DNA of 64,000 nucleotides from Isoetes taiwanensis (GCA_021234155.1 JAJEKV010000025.1:9733017-9797016), one strand, 5' to 3'. Counted from the first letter of the stretch, positions 46,836 through 58,130 are shown. Made by a program: numbers and translations. Notes: generated by a model from the letters alone, not told the origin.

Positions 46836-47193
46836 TTAATCTCTCTCCCCTGCTCTGTACTTCTTATCGGATTTCCCATGGGTAGGCCATTTCGGATACG
46901 GTGGTGGCAGTGCTTTCGCTTGCTCGGCGTACTTCCCTCCTTTTTCGCGATTATGAGTCCTCTCCATGCTGCGATTCTTCTTGTTCTTGTGATTCTGACT
47001 GCTGTTCTTCTGACGATGACTCCGCATAATCTACTAATACCACTGTCTCGTCTTCATGTGAACTCCGTTCGTCGGATGATTCTTCGCTCTCGCTTCTTGG
47101 ATGTTTCTCAGGGTAAATCTGCTTGCCTATGCTTACGTGTCGAACACCTTCACGAGCTTGGTATTTCCTGGCTGTGGCTTTCGTGCGTACCAT
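46836..47193 (-). pseudogene. Element B gag N-terminal part
   Basis: First long minus-strand frame after the PBS leader. It starts MVRTKATARKYQAREG, close to the histone H3 N-terminus, and turns into an acidic Ser/Glu-rich stretch (SEESSDERSSHEDE), which ends at a stop at 46951. A basic stretch (QKNSSQNHKNKK...) continues in another frame to 46836. A charged, disordered gag start is usual for plant gypsy elements. The capsid part is missing or unrecognisable downstream. Confidence 0.55.
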
Positions 47194-47632
47194 ATCAAAC
47201 TGCTCTGGAGTTGGACGAAAATTCTTAGAGATCTCCTTTTTGGAGAGAAGGTAACTCCGGGATTTAAGGAACAGATTAAGGCAAAATTATTGTGGTCAAA
47301 TTAGGGTATATATGGGGATAGTTACGGTTATTTATTGTGGATTTGCACCACATTCCATCGGGAAGTCTATTTTGGCCAATTCTTGGACCTACTTCTAGTG
47401 GAATATTGGCTTAATGCATAATTTTTCATCAAGCTACTAGAATTCATGGATTCTATTACTATTATTTGCTAAGTTGACTTTATTTTAAGGACGACCTTAT
47501 CCATGGAAAAAAAATTCCCACTCGCGGTTCAATATTGGGATTTGCACCCCAACTTTTTTTTTTTTTTCTAGGCCAGTTAGTTTCTATCGTAAGGTGATGG
47601 CCAGTGCTTGATCTTGGTCAACCAAGATCATT
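47194..47632 (-). other. Element B 5' leader between PBS and gag
   Basis: Non-coding, with a T-run at about 47552-47567. Confidence 0.5.
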
Positions 47633-47645
47633 GCTCTGATACCAT
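47633..47645 (-). promoter_or_regulatory. Primer binding site of element B (initiator tRNA-Met)
   Basis: The minus strand after the LTR reads A then TGGTATCAGAGC, the complement of the 3' end of plant initiator tRNA-Met. Confidence 0.93.
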
Positions 47646-49232
47646 TGTGACGCTCCTTGCGCTATATACGACAGCCCGCCGTATACATCGAAGGACCTTC
47701 CCCATCCAACGGCACCCGTCGTATGGGCCCTCTGTCTAACTCGCGTCTGGAGCCCAGACGATCGAGTAGAGGACACAGAGGTGTCATTCCGTCCCGTCCT
47801 CTATGGGTTCCCTATGTCAGCGGAAGCAAAATATACAACATAAGCACTAGCAATAATAACAACAGACTACCTCGAAGGGTAGTGATAATCCATCTAACCA
47901 TGTCATCAAATACAACAATACAATGAATGCTTCAAATACATCAAATAGAGGCTCCTACCCAGGGCTCAGACTCAAGGGGGAGTCGACTGACGGCTGGGGG
48001 CTCCCAGATAGAACAGACCGAGTTATGGCAATGACTTGGGCTGGCAATAGACAATGGCTAGGGTTGACCACTCCATCCGCCCCTCCTGTGCATACTTTGC
48101 AGATAGGCTAAATCAGGCTCTGACGTGACTGTAACCTGCCGGAGACGTAATCCCATGGTATCACCCAACGAGACTACTCCGGGTTGCATCTCCCCGGTCC
48201 GATGAGGTAGGAAGGGTTGCATCTCCCCCTCCCGGAGTGCAGTGGCTCCATGGGCGGCTAGAGGATCGTGGCGACACACGTCCATACCCGACTGAACTCC
48301 CCAAAACAAGAGCCAAGCCGACACTTGCAACTCTTGAGAGTCAGGGCGACACCATTGACCCAGGAAGTGTCGGACCCATACCCGGCCCACATGAAGTGAC
48401 CGACTATGAGTCTAGCCCGCTATGGGACCCCAAAGAGTCAGCTCCAGCCAGGTCCTCCTTCCACTTTGCCACCGACCCGTTGTGTGGTGTTCATCACCTC
48501 CATAGCCTCCATAGCCAGGTGGGCTCTATGCACAGGCCGCATAATAATGGGAACTAGTGGGTCTAAACTAGGAGCATCATCTACTAGTGGCTACTAGGTC
48601 TCTACCCCCCTTCCCAATACACAAGAGGTGCAAATATGAGATCAACCAACATCATATCAACATAATCTTGATAATAAAAGAGAATAACAACTAATCCTAA
48701 TCACATACATCTAACTTATAGTTAGGGTTCAATGATTAGGGTTCAGGTTCAGGACAATAGGTTCTAGAATGGCTCTATTACAATACTGGAATCTATCCGA
48801 AATACTTGCCTCTGACGCACTATCGCTAACTCCCCTGGTTCTCCATCTCTAGCAAGTAGTTGAAGAAGATGATCCTCCTCTGGCTGGCGCAACTTCAGTC
48901 AGCCGAAGACGGTCTTCAAGTCGGAGCTCTGATCGCGAACTGGTGGTCTGAGGTTGGTGGAGCCAAATGTGGCTAGGGTTTAGGGTTTAGCCTTTTATAT
49001 GTTAGGGTTTACATGAATGCCACTTGGCTCCCATAGGTGCGTCTATGTGGTGATTCGCCTATAAGGTGAGGCCATGTGGAAATGGCTTCTTACCTTAGGT
49101 TGGCTAAGTTATGTAGATAACTTAGTCATCTCCCCCACATTAGGTGTATACAAGTCTACTTATGTAGAGTTGTATGGTGATGTGGCCGTGGGATATACGT
49201 ATTTATACCGTATATTCCAGGGGAACGTCACA
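47646..49232 (-). repeat. Element B 5' LTR
   Basis: 1,587 bp, TGTGACG...CGTCACA, partner of 37551-39135. The first 180 bp differ by about one base between the two. Confidence 0.95.
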
Positions 49233-51870
49233 ACAGCTAGTATTTCTAAGTCATGAATAGGATAACCCTTTTCAGCTGGATTAAGTTTCTTAGACTCATA
49301 AGCACAAACTCTATTTTCTTGCATCAAGACTCCTCCTATCGCAACATTTGAGGCATCGGTCACAAGTTGGAAAGTCAATTCCATGTTAGGTACATTAAGC
49401 ACAGGGCTTGTAACTAATGCCTCTTTGAGTACATTAAAACTAGTTTCACAGTTTGCATCCCATGCAAATTCCTTTTCTTTGAGAGAGGTAAGTGGGGCAG
49501 CTTTCTTGGCAAACTCTTTAATAAACTTCCGATAATAACCTGCTAAGCCTATAAAAGACCTTACTTCCTTGACAGATCTGGGTATGGGCCAACTTTGAAT
49601 AGCTTCAATCTTTGATGGATCTGGTTCAATTCCATTGCTTGAAATCACATGGCCAAGGTAACTCATTTTCTGCTGGGCAAAAACACATTTCGACATCTTT
49701 CCATAAAGTTTGGAGTCTCTCAAAGTAGTCAGCACTTCTCTCAAATATTCTACATGTTGTTCTAATGTTCTAGAATAAACCAAAATTACTAGGACAAATT
49801 TGTCAAGTTGCTTCCTAAATGTAACATTCATCAGTCTCATGAAGGTAGCACCAAATGGCATGACCACAAACTCATAATGGCCATAACATATTCTAAAAGT
49901 AGTCTTGTAAATATTAGACTCTTGGATCCTTATATGATGATATCCAGACCTAAGATCAATTTTTGAGAAATACTTTGCTTGCCCTACTTGATCAAACAAT
50001 TCATCAATACGAGGCAAAGCATACCTGTTCTTCATAGTAATCTGATTCAACATCCTATAATCAATACATAATCTTAGAGTACCATCTTTCTTTTTCACAA
50101 ATAGCACAGGTGCTCCAAATGGTGAAGCACTTGGACGAATAAGCCGTTGATCTAGCAATTCGGCTAATTGTTTCTTAAGTTCCATCAATTCTAGGGTATG
50201 AAATCAGTAGGGTGATCTAGAAGTAGGAGCAGATCCAGGGATCAATTGTATTTCATGGTCAACTGCTCTAGGTGGAGGCAACTCTTTCAATTCTTGAGGA
50301 AAGACATCTTGAAATTCTGCTAGAAAATCCTTGACTTTACTAGGAACTATTTCCTCTTCTGAGCCAGTCACATTGCCAACAAACATTAAGCATCCTTTTC
50401 TCAAGCATCTTTTTGCTTGCTTGTAACTGAGTGGTTCAACTTTTCGGGTTTCAAAGTTATTTTCAAGCCTATATTTCTTTCCACTTTTATCATAACAAAC
50501 AACAACTCCAGAGAAGCAGTCTATCAATGCCTTAACATCTCTAAGCCACGCCAATCCTAGAATGATATCATAATCTCCCAACCCAATCACCTCAAAGTCA
50601 GCACCAGAGACCATATCCCCTACTTGAAATTCTAATTGTGGCACAATTGCATAAGAATATCTAATCTTTCCATCAGCCATTTCAACTTTCCTTGCTCTTC
50701 GTTTCTTAGTTTCAAGATATAAACTTTCAACCATTCTAGGTGAAATAAAATTATGCGTACTGCCACAATCAATAAAAAATGCAACTTGTCTACCACAAAT
50801 AATAACTGGCGCTTGAATTACTCCAGTCTGCATGTTTGCTTTACCCCCTTCCACAGCAGCGTATACCATCATTGGTGCTTGTGCTTCAACAGCTTCCTCC
50901 ACAGTGACAGCTTGAGCACGTGCGGGTTCCCTCCTTGCATTGCTTCGATTCTCTGGACCACGAACTACAGTTACATTTCCAACATTAGTGGTAGCGGGAA
51001 CTTCAGAACAATTGTTAGAAGCAGTGCAATCCCTCATACGCTGCCCTTTCTCATGACATTTGAAACATCTTCCTTCCCTAGCAAGTTTGTCACGCTCCTC
51101 TTTGCTCACACGGTTTCCACCATTACCTCCATTCACATTCTTTAACTGCATCCCAGGCTGGAACTTACCCTTTTTAGCATTGAAATTGTCATTATCATCT
51201 CCAAAGTGTTTCTTGTTTTGTGGATTCATGACATCTTCCTTAAACTTGGCAGCACGGATTACTTCTTCCAAATTGGTATAACTTACCCCTCCAACCAAAA
51301 CTGACAGCTCAGGACACAACCCTTTGATATACTTATCTGCCAATTCCTCCGTTTCAAAGGGTGGACCATAGGGCTGTAACTGCTGAAACTTATTGGTATA
51401 CTCCTCCACTGTCATACCATACTACTTTAAGTTTAGAAATTGATGCATCTTCATCAAGAAATAACCCTTCGCCAGATGATGCATAGTGAAAGCTTTCCTA
51501 AACACATCCCATCCAATCTGACCAAATGTTAAATGGTTTTTCTTCTTGTAATCATCCCACCATAATTTGGCATTACTAATCAATAACAAATCTGCTATAA
51601 CTGCCTTTCGCATCGCAGGTGTTTGCTTCACTTCAAAATAGAGCTCTCTCAACCATGCGTTGGCGTCATCCCCAGTAACATTCTTGCCCCTAAAATGCTC
51701 TTGCTTGATACCTTTCATGACTTTGTTAACTTCTTCCATGTCCACGTCCCTCGTTTGTGACACTTGCTACTGTAAAAGTGCAATACTCTGATTGATCCCT
51801 TGTAGGGTTTGACCCAAAACTTGGGCCAATGCAGCTTGTCCTTCATTGCCCTCCTCCATGGTTATTCAAA
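49233..51870 (-). pseudogene. Element A gag-pro-pol, part 1: gag, protease, reverse transcriptase, start of RNase H
   Basis: One reading frame runs from 51763 to the B insertion, stopped by TAA/TAG-type codons at 51422-51424 and 50204-50206; the same frame resumes after each. Gag: NAWLRELYFEVKQT and WWDDYKK, then CFKCHEKGQRMRDC, a CCHC knuckle with His replaced by Gln. Protease: FFIDCGSTHNFIS, where the family has [38 protein letters not shown] (about five residues missing after MPFG). [10 protein letters not shown] then stands where the (F/Y)IDD box should be, so the catalytic aspartates are lost. RNase H starts with [14 protein letters not shown]. The enzyme is dead beyond the stops. The short remainder to 51870 is leader or gag start. 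Confidence 0.93.
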
Positions 51871-52254
51871 TTGGCCTGGTAACAAATTCACCTTAAGAAT
51901 TAAGAATAAATCAGTTAATCATGGCAATCCTGCTCATTAATACATTCAAAGATAAACTTATATTAATAATCTTTTGTTACTACAATTATAAGACCAAGTT
52001 CATGATATCTAGAGCCTCAAAGGCTATTTCTTCTAAGGTTAGATCATATGGAGTAACTTTTGGAAATAAACTTTCTTGTCTCCTTATTCCAATCATCATC
52101 AAAAATCATGTTTTTCAGAATATTAGCGTTGCTATCAACACTTTCATGCTCAGAATTCTCCTTCTCCTCTTCGTTAGAAGAGATTTTAATGACCTCTCTG
52201 TGATCAGAAATATAAATCTTTAGTATTCTTCCCACAAGATCTAAAAAACCTAGA
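51871..52254 (-). other. Element A 5' leader
   Basis: Sequence between PBS and gag, AT-rich, without recognised coding. Confidence 0.5.
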
Positions 52255-52266
52255 GCTCTGATACCA
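52255..52266 (-). promoter_or_regulatory. Primer binding site of element A (initiator tRNA-Met)
   Basis: The minus strand reads TGGTATCAGAGC two bases after the LTR end (...GCTTCACA). This fixes the LTR border at 52269. Confidence 0.93.
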
Positions 52267-52268
52267 AA

Positions 52269-52466
52269 TGTGAAGCTCCTGGGAGCTTACTAATTCATTC
52301 TTCTACTTGAAACTAGTATAAGTTAATTTCAAATCTAGCTAATAGTATGTTCTAACCTTAAAACTGGTGGTTCTTTATCATTGGATGAATCTGGAAGTAC
52401 AGATTTAGATTTTTGATCTTCAACACAAAAGTAGCCACTTGCATCACACCAAGACGACAAGCTATG
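52269..52466 (-). repeat. 5' LTR of element A, only its 3' terminal ~200 bp left
   Basis: Starts on the + strand with TGTGAAGCTCCTGGGAGC and is collinear with 33462-33640. It breaks off at GACAAGCTAT, where a fragment in the opposite orientation begins. The loss removes the promoter-bearing part of the LTR. Confidence 0.75.
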
Positions 52467-52838
52467 ACGTCTAACTTGTGTGCTTTTGGATGTAGCAAAT
52501 GGCCCATAGCTACCCTTTAGAGAAGGTTGAGGTGGAGCTAGCCGAGTTATGGGGTTACTTAGAAGGATGCTGGATGTACCAGGATCACATGATCAAAGAA
52601 GAGGCTTTTAATTGTCTGTCCCACTTTTTCTTAATTACGATTGTCTCTTTCTAAAGATAGCTTGTCGTCTTGGTGTGACGCAAGTGGCTACTTTTGTGTT
52701 GAAGATCAAAAATCTAAATCTATACTTCCGGATTCATCCAATGATAAAGAACCACCAGCTTTAAGGTTACAACATACTATTAGCTAGATACTAGTTTCAA
52801 GTAGAAGAATGAATTAGTAAGCTCCCAGGAGCTTCACA
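52467..52838 (+). repeat. 3' terminal part of a + strand LTR of the same family
   Basis: Begins with ~42 bp that are the reverse of the start of the 827 bp retroposon (33797-33840), then the LTR sequence AAGGTTGAGGTGGAGC... to the true end GGAGCTTCACA at 52838. With 52269-52466 it forms a ~570 bp fold-back pair. It is the right border of the composite. Confidence 0.75.
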
Positions 52839-53056
52839 ATTATTAAAACATCAGACAAAGAAGTTCCAAAGTCCTAAAGCAAAAATATGTAAGCTAGATG
52901 TAGAACTATTTGAGCACAAATAATTGCTAGAGAGATCTAAGAGGATATTTCTTCGGTAATAAAGTTCGGGCGATCAAAACAAACAACGAGCAGAAATTTA
53001 GTTGGACCTATGGTCAATGTGAGACATATTATTAAATCATCAGACAAAGAAGTTCT
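52839..53056. repeat. Target duplicate and tandem 188 bp unit containing an unoccupied insertion site
   Basis: ATTATTAAAACATCAGACAA (52839 on) recurs 188 bp later as ATTATTAAATCATCAGACAA (53027 on). Between them, 52885-53031 matches the left flank 31815-31972. The second unit is continuous across the point where the composite is inserted in the first. Confidence 0.8.
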
Positions 53057-54399
53057 AAAGTGCCAATCGCAATCCTCAGGTGCTCGAATTGTCAGGTGTC
53101 CAACGATGTATTGCAGATTTCTTGCAAACCTACAAGGCAGGTTTAGCTTGACCTTTTTTTCAGGATGGTCATTGATTGAAGCAAACACTGAAGAACAGAC
53201 ATAGGTTGTGGAAAGAACGATTTTGTATTGCAATCGATAACACTGCCAGATGTTGAAGATGCTTTTGGCGACTTTTGAAGAAAAGTGATTAGTAATTTCT
53301 TTGTTTATATCATCCCTGTGGGTTCGGTTCTATGAAGTACCTGTTTATGAACCAGCAAGTTGGCCATGCAAGTTGTTTGCTTCAATATGTTCCTTAAAGG
53401 GATAGCTAACATCAGCATTTTGTAGATACATTTTGAAATCATCGGTTTCACATAAGGAATGGTTATTTTTAAAATCAGCCTAGATGCCAAAGAGTATTGG
53501 AAAATCATAGTAATATAATCATTAATAACAGATTTAAAGTGACAGGTAGTAACATCCAAATTCAAGGCAATAGCAGCACAAGCTCTTTACATAAACATGA
53601 AACATGTAGTGAAGTTGATTTGTTGGAGTATTGTTCCTTTATTGTAAAAGGGGGTTTCAGAATAATCTTGAGGCACACATGATACAATCAAACCACATGC
53701 TTTGTATACTCGCAAAGACAACACTTTGACTAGGATTTTAAAAGTACAAACATAGTTCGCATACCATGGAGAATTCTAACATTTGGCTTGTAGAACGGGT
53801 TTGTTTGCAATTGTTCTAGTTTTCTGCTGGGTGAAGTTGAGAAATTGCTACTATTGGCACATGTTCTATTATATGGCATTTGCAGCGTTGTACTAAATAT
53901 TATTTAGTGTTTTTGATGCTCTAGTATTAGGTATGCTATTCTGAACCATTTTCAGTGGTCCTTTTTGCCTTCCTTGCCATCTGTTAGTCTCAAACAACTA
54001 ATCCCAGAGCTTCCTGTGTACATGTATATCATCGGTATAGTCTACTTGTTTGAGAATGTTTGGCACTGGTTTTGGTAGTCACAAACATGTTTTTGCAGCA
54101 TCCCGAGTAGAGCTAGGGTTTCTTCAATAATGGGTTAAATTGTCTAAAGAAATGTGCAAAAAGATGGAGCCTTTATGTTGTAGGTTTTCAGTTTTCAGTG
54201 AAGTAACTGAGCGAAGGAAATCAAGAACATATATATTTAGAGTTCCATGGCAGGTTTAAAGTTCTCTGTCATCTAACAACGGAGCTAAGGAAATCCACAA
54301 CAGATTTTGAAACGTCACAGCATTACACATCCAAAAGTCCAGTCCATTTGTTGCTACTTTGTCGTCCAAATTTGGACTTTTGTAGGCATATATAAAACT
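53057..54399. other. AT-rich intergenic sequence
   Basis: No recognised coding or mobile element. Short frames overlap on both strands without motifs. Confidence 0.4.
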
Positions 54400-54416
54400 G
54401 CCCGGCGTTGCCGGGC
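54400..54416. repeat. GC hairpin, copy 4, without the usual Helitron end
   Basis: GCCCGGCGTTGCCGGGC as at 2055-2071. The flanks differ: ATATAAAACT before, TTTACTAAG after. The nine-base gap and CTAG are not preserved. Confidence 0.6.
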
Positions 54417-54818
54417 TTTACTAAGAATTTGAAGAGGCAAGGATAATATAGAGCAACTCTTTAAGCTTCATTGACGGTGAAGGTCTCCAATGTTGTACTA
54501 TAGATATACGATGCTACATTGTGTACTTTTACTAAACTGAAGCAACATTAGTTATAGCTGAAGTTGTGTATGCTCCTCTTCTTTTCGGTAGGAGGTAGTG
54601 ACATTTAGAACTTGATTGTGTAGGTCTTGATGGTTGTGGAGAAATTGAGTACGCCAAAAGTAGATATGTTATCTCACAATTTTGAACATGTCCCATTGTG
54701 AAATTTGAGACCCAAACACAAAATGTTTATAATGTATGTGAATGAGCTATTAAAAGGCTTTCTTAAACAAGACGTCTCCTTGAAGTTTCAAAAAAAAAGT
54801 TTGGCCTCTTCCTTGGAA

Positions 54819-54873
54819 GGTCCCATGACCTATTGGTCTCCGTGGACGTTAAAAAAACTATTCTATTCTATTC
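54819..54873 (+). repeat. SINE/LINE-like 3'-end module, copy 3, with pentamer tail
   Basis: GGTCCCATGACCTATTGGTC, TCCGTGGACGTTAAAAAAAC and then TATTCTATTCTATTC. It links the module seen at 16389 and 18931 to the (TATTC)n tail of the degenerate LINE at 9431. Confidence 0.55.
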
Positions 54874-55444
54874 TTGCTAGGGCGTTGCTGGGCTTAGTAG
54901 CAATATGTTATGTTCGAACATAGGGTTGTTGAGAACATAGGCGTACAACGATGCCTAGCAATGCCAAACATGAGAAGTTGTGCACGCCATGCGTTGTTGG
55001 TCGTGGATAATGCAAATAAGCAAACTTCTAAGGTAGTTGTCTACATTTAACTTTTGGCTTCTAATTAGTAGATGTTATGTTGGGGTCTTGACATGGGTTA
55101 GTGGACAACTACATGATAAACTACTATAATTTCCATTTTGCTCAAATTGGATATTGTGAGAAATCTTTGCAATCTATGAATTTATCACAACTTTTAATCC
55201 AGTTACATCCAACATCCTATGTCATAGGTAACTATTGGATTTGTCACTGTAGATCTTAATCTAGTTACATCTAGCTTCATGCATAAAGGGACTTAGCAAA
55301 AGATAAAGTGCAAGGTTAGAAAAAACGATAAGGTTTTTTTGTTGCCTGTGTAGAAGTGTCTTGTCTATATAATCGACTAAACAATTAACAATTTCATCTT
55401 GTGATCTTGTGATTTACAAATTTTAAGGCGTTTGTTGTTGTAAC

Positions 55445-55514
55445 AACTTAAAATTGGAAAGCGAAACAGAGAATATTGCAACTTGAAATTGGAAAGCAAA
55501 ACAGAGAATATTGC
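55445..55514. repeat. Tandem duplication, 2 x 35 bp
   Basis: AACTT(A/G)AAATTGGAAAGC, then (G/A)AAACAGAGAATATTGC, twice with two base changes. Confidence 0.85.
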
Positions 55515-56100
55515 AGATATCAACATTTGGCTACGTAATTTGAGGCAATTTCTAATGATAGCTCTTTTGAAACTTGGTAATATTTATCAAGGGGGCGATC
55601 ATTTAAAAGTAAATGGTTGAACATAGTGTTGTTGGAATTGTCACAAAAGAGCGTTGCAGATCGAAACATTTAGCTACTCAACCTGAAGCAATTTCTAATG
55701 ATAACCATTTTGAAACTTCATATTAATTATGAAGATGACCATTTAAAACTAATAGTTGAAGAAACAATGTGCCCATCAAATGAGTTCCTTTTTTTCAAAT
55801 CCTAGATCTATTGGGCATTATTGGGTCCCTTTGACCTCAAACCCTAAAAAAATTACAAATTCAATAAGCCTCTATTGTAAATGGCATATTGTTGTTGGTA
55901 ACATACATTATCTAGGCAACAACGTTTATCCAATATCAAAACATATATAATGCAGTTTTGAATTTTTCATTGTTTTTGTCCCTTTTCAATTTTTCCGTGC
56001 CGCAATCTAATTGCGTATTTACCTGCCACGTTTTTATTTTCTGTTCGCAGAGCTCGATGCCTGGCTATGAGCTGTGATTCGCCCTTAACGCCCTGGTTCG

Positions 56101-57689
56101 AGGGTTTGCTCCAGGGCCGGATCCAGATCTTAGAAGAAGGAAGCAGAGGTGCCGGATCCAGATCTTAGAAGAGGGAAGCAAGGCGCCGAAATGGAAGCAA
56201 GGCGCCGAAGTTTTTCTTGGCTTGGCTATGGCGGTAGTTTTTTTTTTTTTTTGCGTAAGGTGGCAATGGCGGTTCAGCGGCTAGAGCAAAGTTTTTGGCT
56301 CTATTCTTGAGCTCTAGTTTTGAACTCAAGCTTTTGAGCTCTAGCTTTTGGGCTCAAGCTTTTAGCCTATTTTTAAGCATGCGAAACTCGTTTCTCAAAG
56401 AAAACTCGCTGGCATCCGGAACTCGTTCTCAAATAAACTCGTTGGCATGCGCAAACTCGTTTCTCAAATAAGCATGAAGCACAATGAAACGCCGTTCCGG
56501 CAGAGTTCCAAAGGAGCACAATGAAGTCCAAAGAAAATCTCCTCAAACAGGGTCCGAAATCTTTGAAAACCGGGTGCGATTGCTCAATGTCCGGCGACCT
56601 CGTAATTGCCGGCGTGTAAGAAGCCAACGGAAATCCCTAGGGTGTTATGCTACTCCAAATCTTCCTCCTCTGCTAGAAGGATCTGACAGAGGTCTAAGCC
56701 TCCAGTTTGCATAAATTGGATGGAGAAAGGATGACTTGGTCGGCGGAAAAGGAAGGATTCAGGGCCGCTTTATTTTACAGTTTCCTGGATGAGATCCAAC
56801 AGGGTCTGGGCAGTGCTCAGAAAGAACTAACGGGTTCTATATTTTCTGCGACAGACCTATAGAACCAGCCAGGATTTCAACTATAAGCAAACAGGCAGGA
56901 AAGATCCGAGCAAAGGAAATTTTGTGGCAACTCTTGCAGACAATGGCCGGTATAGGTTGTTGCATTAACCGTTGGAAGCGTTGCCTCAGAGCAGGGGAGC
57001 TCTTGCTCTATTCCAGCACGAAGCCATTGCCATCTCGCCAGAATGGCTATTCTGCCAAAATAATGCATGGGAGAAATCCCGAGTTTTAAATTGACACACT
57101 TAAATGAATAATTGCTCTAGACATCCAGTTTCCAAAGCTACCATTTCCTTAAAGAATCCACAAAGCTGCAAAAAAAGGGATGCAAAGCAGTCTGTTATGC
57201 AGCATCACGATGTGGCAAATTCCTAAGTAATGGATGCTCGCTGTTTATATATTTTTCATGAAACCATTGCTAAAGTTTCTCAACTTAATGGTTCATAATT
57301 CATCCATTTTGTGATTCAAATCCTCCAAGCTTAGATATTCATCACAAATTCAACGCGACAGTTTCATTCGTTCAAAACTCAGGCCGTTTTGACTTGAGAT
57401 CAAGTGTACATTAATCAAGTGGGCACACAAGGAAAACATATTGACTATTGTATAATGTTCCAAGTGCTTACCCCATCAAACCAATAGTATATGTTAATCA
57501 ATACACACAATTTGAGGATATTAATTGGTCACACCATTATAAAATAATTGTCTACACGTATGTTAACTCTCATCTGGCACAAAATCAATAAGTGAGTCGC
57601 TACCAGCATTCCCCTTTAACAACTACCTATCTAAAGATAGAGAAATCGAGAAAGAGAAGCCGCCGCGATAAATTTCTTGTAAAAATAAT
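56101..57689. other. Unassigned sequence with short tandem and inverted repeats
   Basis: 56117-56180 has two ~34 bp units around GCCGGATCCAGATCTTAGAA. 56295-56365 is built of GAGCTC/AAGCTT-type words (CTTGAGCTCTAG, AACTCAAGCTTTTGAGCTC) that can fold. 56380-56470 repeats ACTCGTTTCTCAAA three times. No gene recognised. Confidence 0.5.
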
Positions 57690-58130
57690 TGTACTTGTGC
57701 AAATCTAACTAAAATATTGAACATTCATTATCGAGGCAACATATGCTTGTGAAAAGATTTATCCCAATAATAAGAACTGCAGTTGTGCGAATCTATTCGT
57801 AACGTATGTGAAAAGATTTATTGAACATATGTAGCAAGATCTATCCTAATAATTATTGTACTTAGTGCAAATCTAACCAAAACTATGTACATGCATTACC
57901 TATAAGTATCCAAATTTACAAACAAAAAAGTAAGTTTTACCCCACTGATTTAGAAGTGCAACATATGTTTTTCAAAAGATTTATTATTACAGTAGGCCAA
58001 GAACTAAACCTGTGCAAAGTTTTACCCCACTGGTTTAGAAGGGGCAATATACGTTTGTCAAAAGAATTATTATTACAATAGGCCAAGAACTGAACTTGTG
58101 CGAATCTAACTAATACTATATACATCACCT
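57690..58130. repeat. Degenerate tandem array, ~85 bp period
   Basis: 57932-58016 and 58017-58104 are clear neighbours (AAGTTTTACCCCACTG(A/G)TTT, AGGCCAAGAACT(A/G)AAC(C/T)TGTGC). More diverged units with GTGAAAAGATTTAT and TGTGC(A/G)AATCTA words precede them. Confidence 0.7.

Larger units (their letters stand above)
37551..49232 (-). mobile_element. Element B: complete-length Ty3/gypsy retrotransposon inserted in element A
   Basis: It is 11,682 bp long, bounded by ~1.58 kb LTRs and the 5 bp duplication ACAGC, with PBS beside the right LTR and PPT beside the left one, so it is transcribed on the minus strand. Gag lies near 47193, reverse transcriptase near 42300, RNase H near 41400, integrase near 40900, and a chromodomain-like end near 39900. 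Element A's reading frame is the same on both sides once B and one ACAGC are ignored. The coding is heavily decayed and a ~3.8 kb middle part (42977-46830) is hard to assign. Confidence 0.92.
31973..52838. mobile_element. 20.9 kb composite of nested LTR retrotransposons with inverted LTR pairs
   Basis: The left edge is a + strand LTR start (TGTAGTGAACC) and the right edge a + strand LTR end (GCTCCCAGGAGCTTCACA). Both are flanked by ATTAT (31968-31972 and 52839-52843). Within it a same-family element A runs on the minus strand. So the order is LTR(+) / LTR(-) / A internal(-) / LTR(-) fragment / LTR(+) fragment. An unoccupied copy of the target at 53010-53056 (CAATGTGAGACATATTAT, then TAAATCATCAGACAAAG) confirms the outer borders. 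Confidence 0.75.
54417..56100. other. AT-rich intergenic sequence with local duplications
   Basis: 54819-54873 is a SINE/LINE-like 3' module. 55445-55514 is a 2 x 35 bp tandem repeat. 55514-55610 and 55658-55757 are a diverged direct repeat (CAACATTTGGCTAC versus GAAACATTTAGCTAC, then GCAATTTCTAATGATA in both). No gene recognised. Confidence 0.5.

Noticed and set aside
47657-48597. ORFs inside both element B LTRs
   Set aside because: Near-identical because the LTRs are copies; frames break in the GC-rich patch and no domain is seen.
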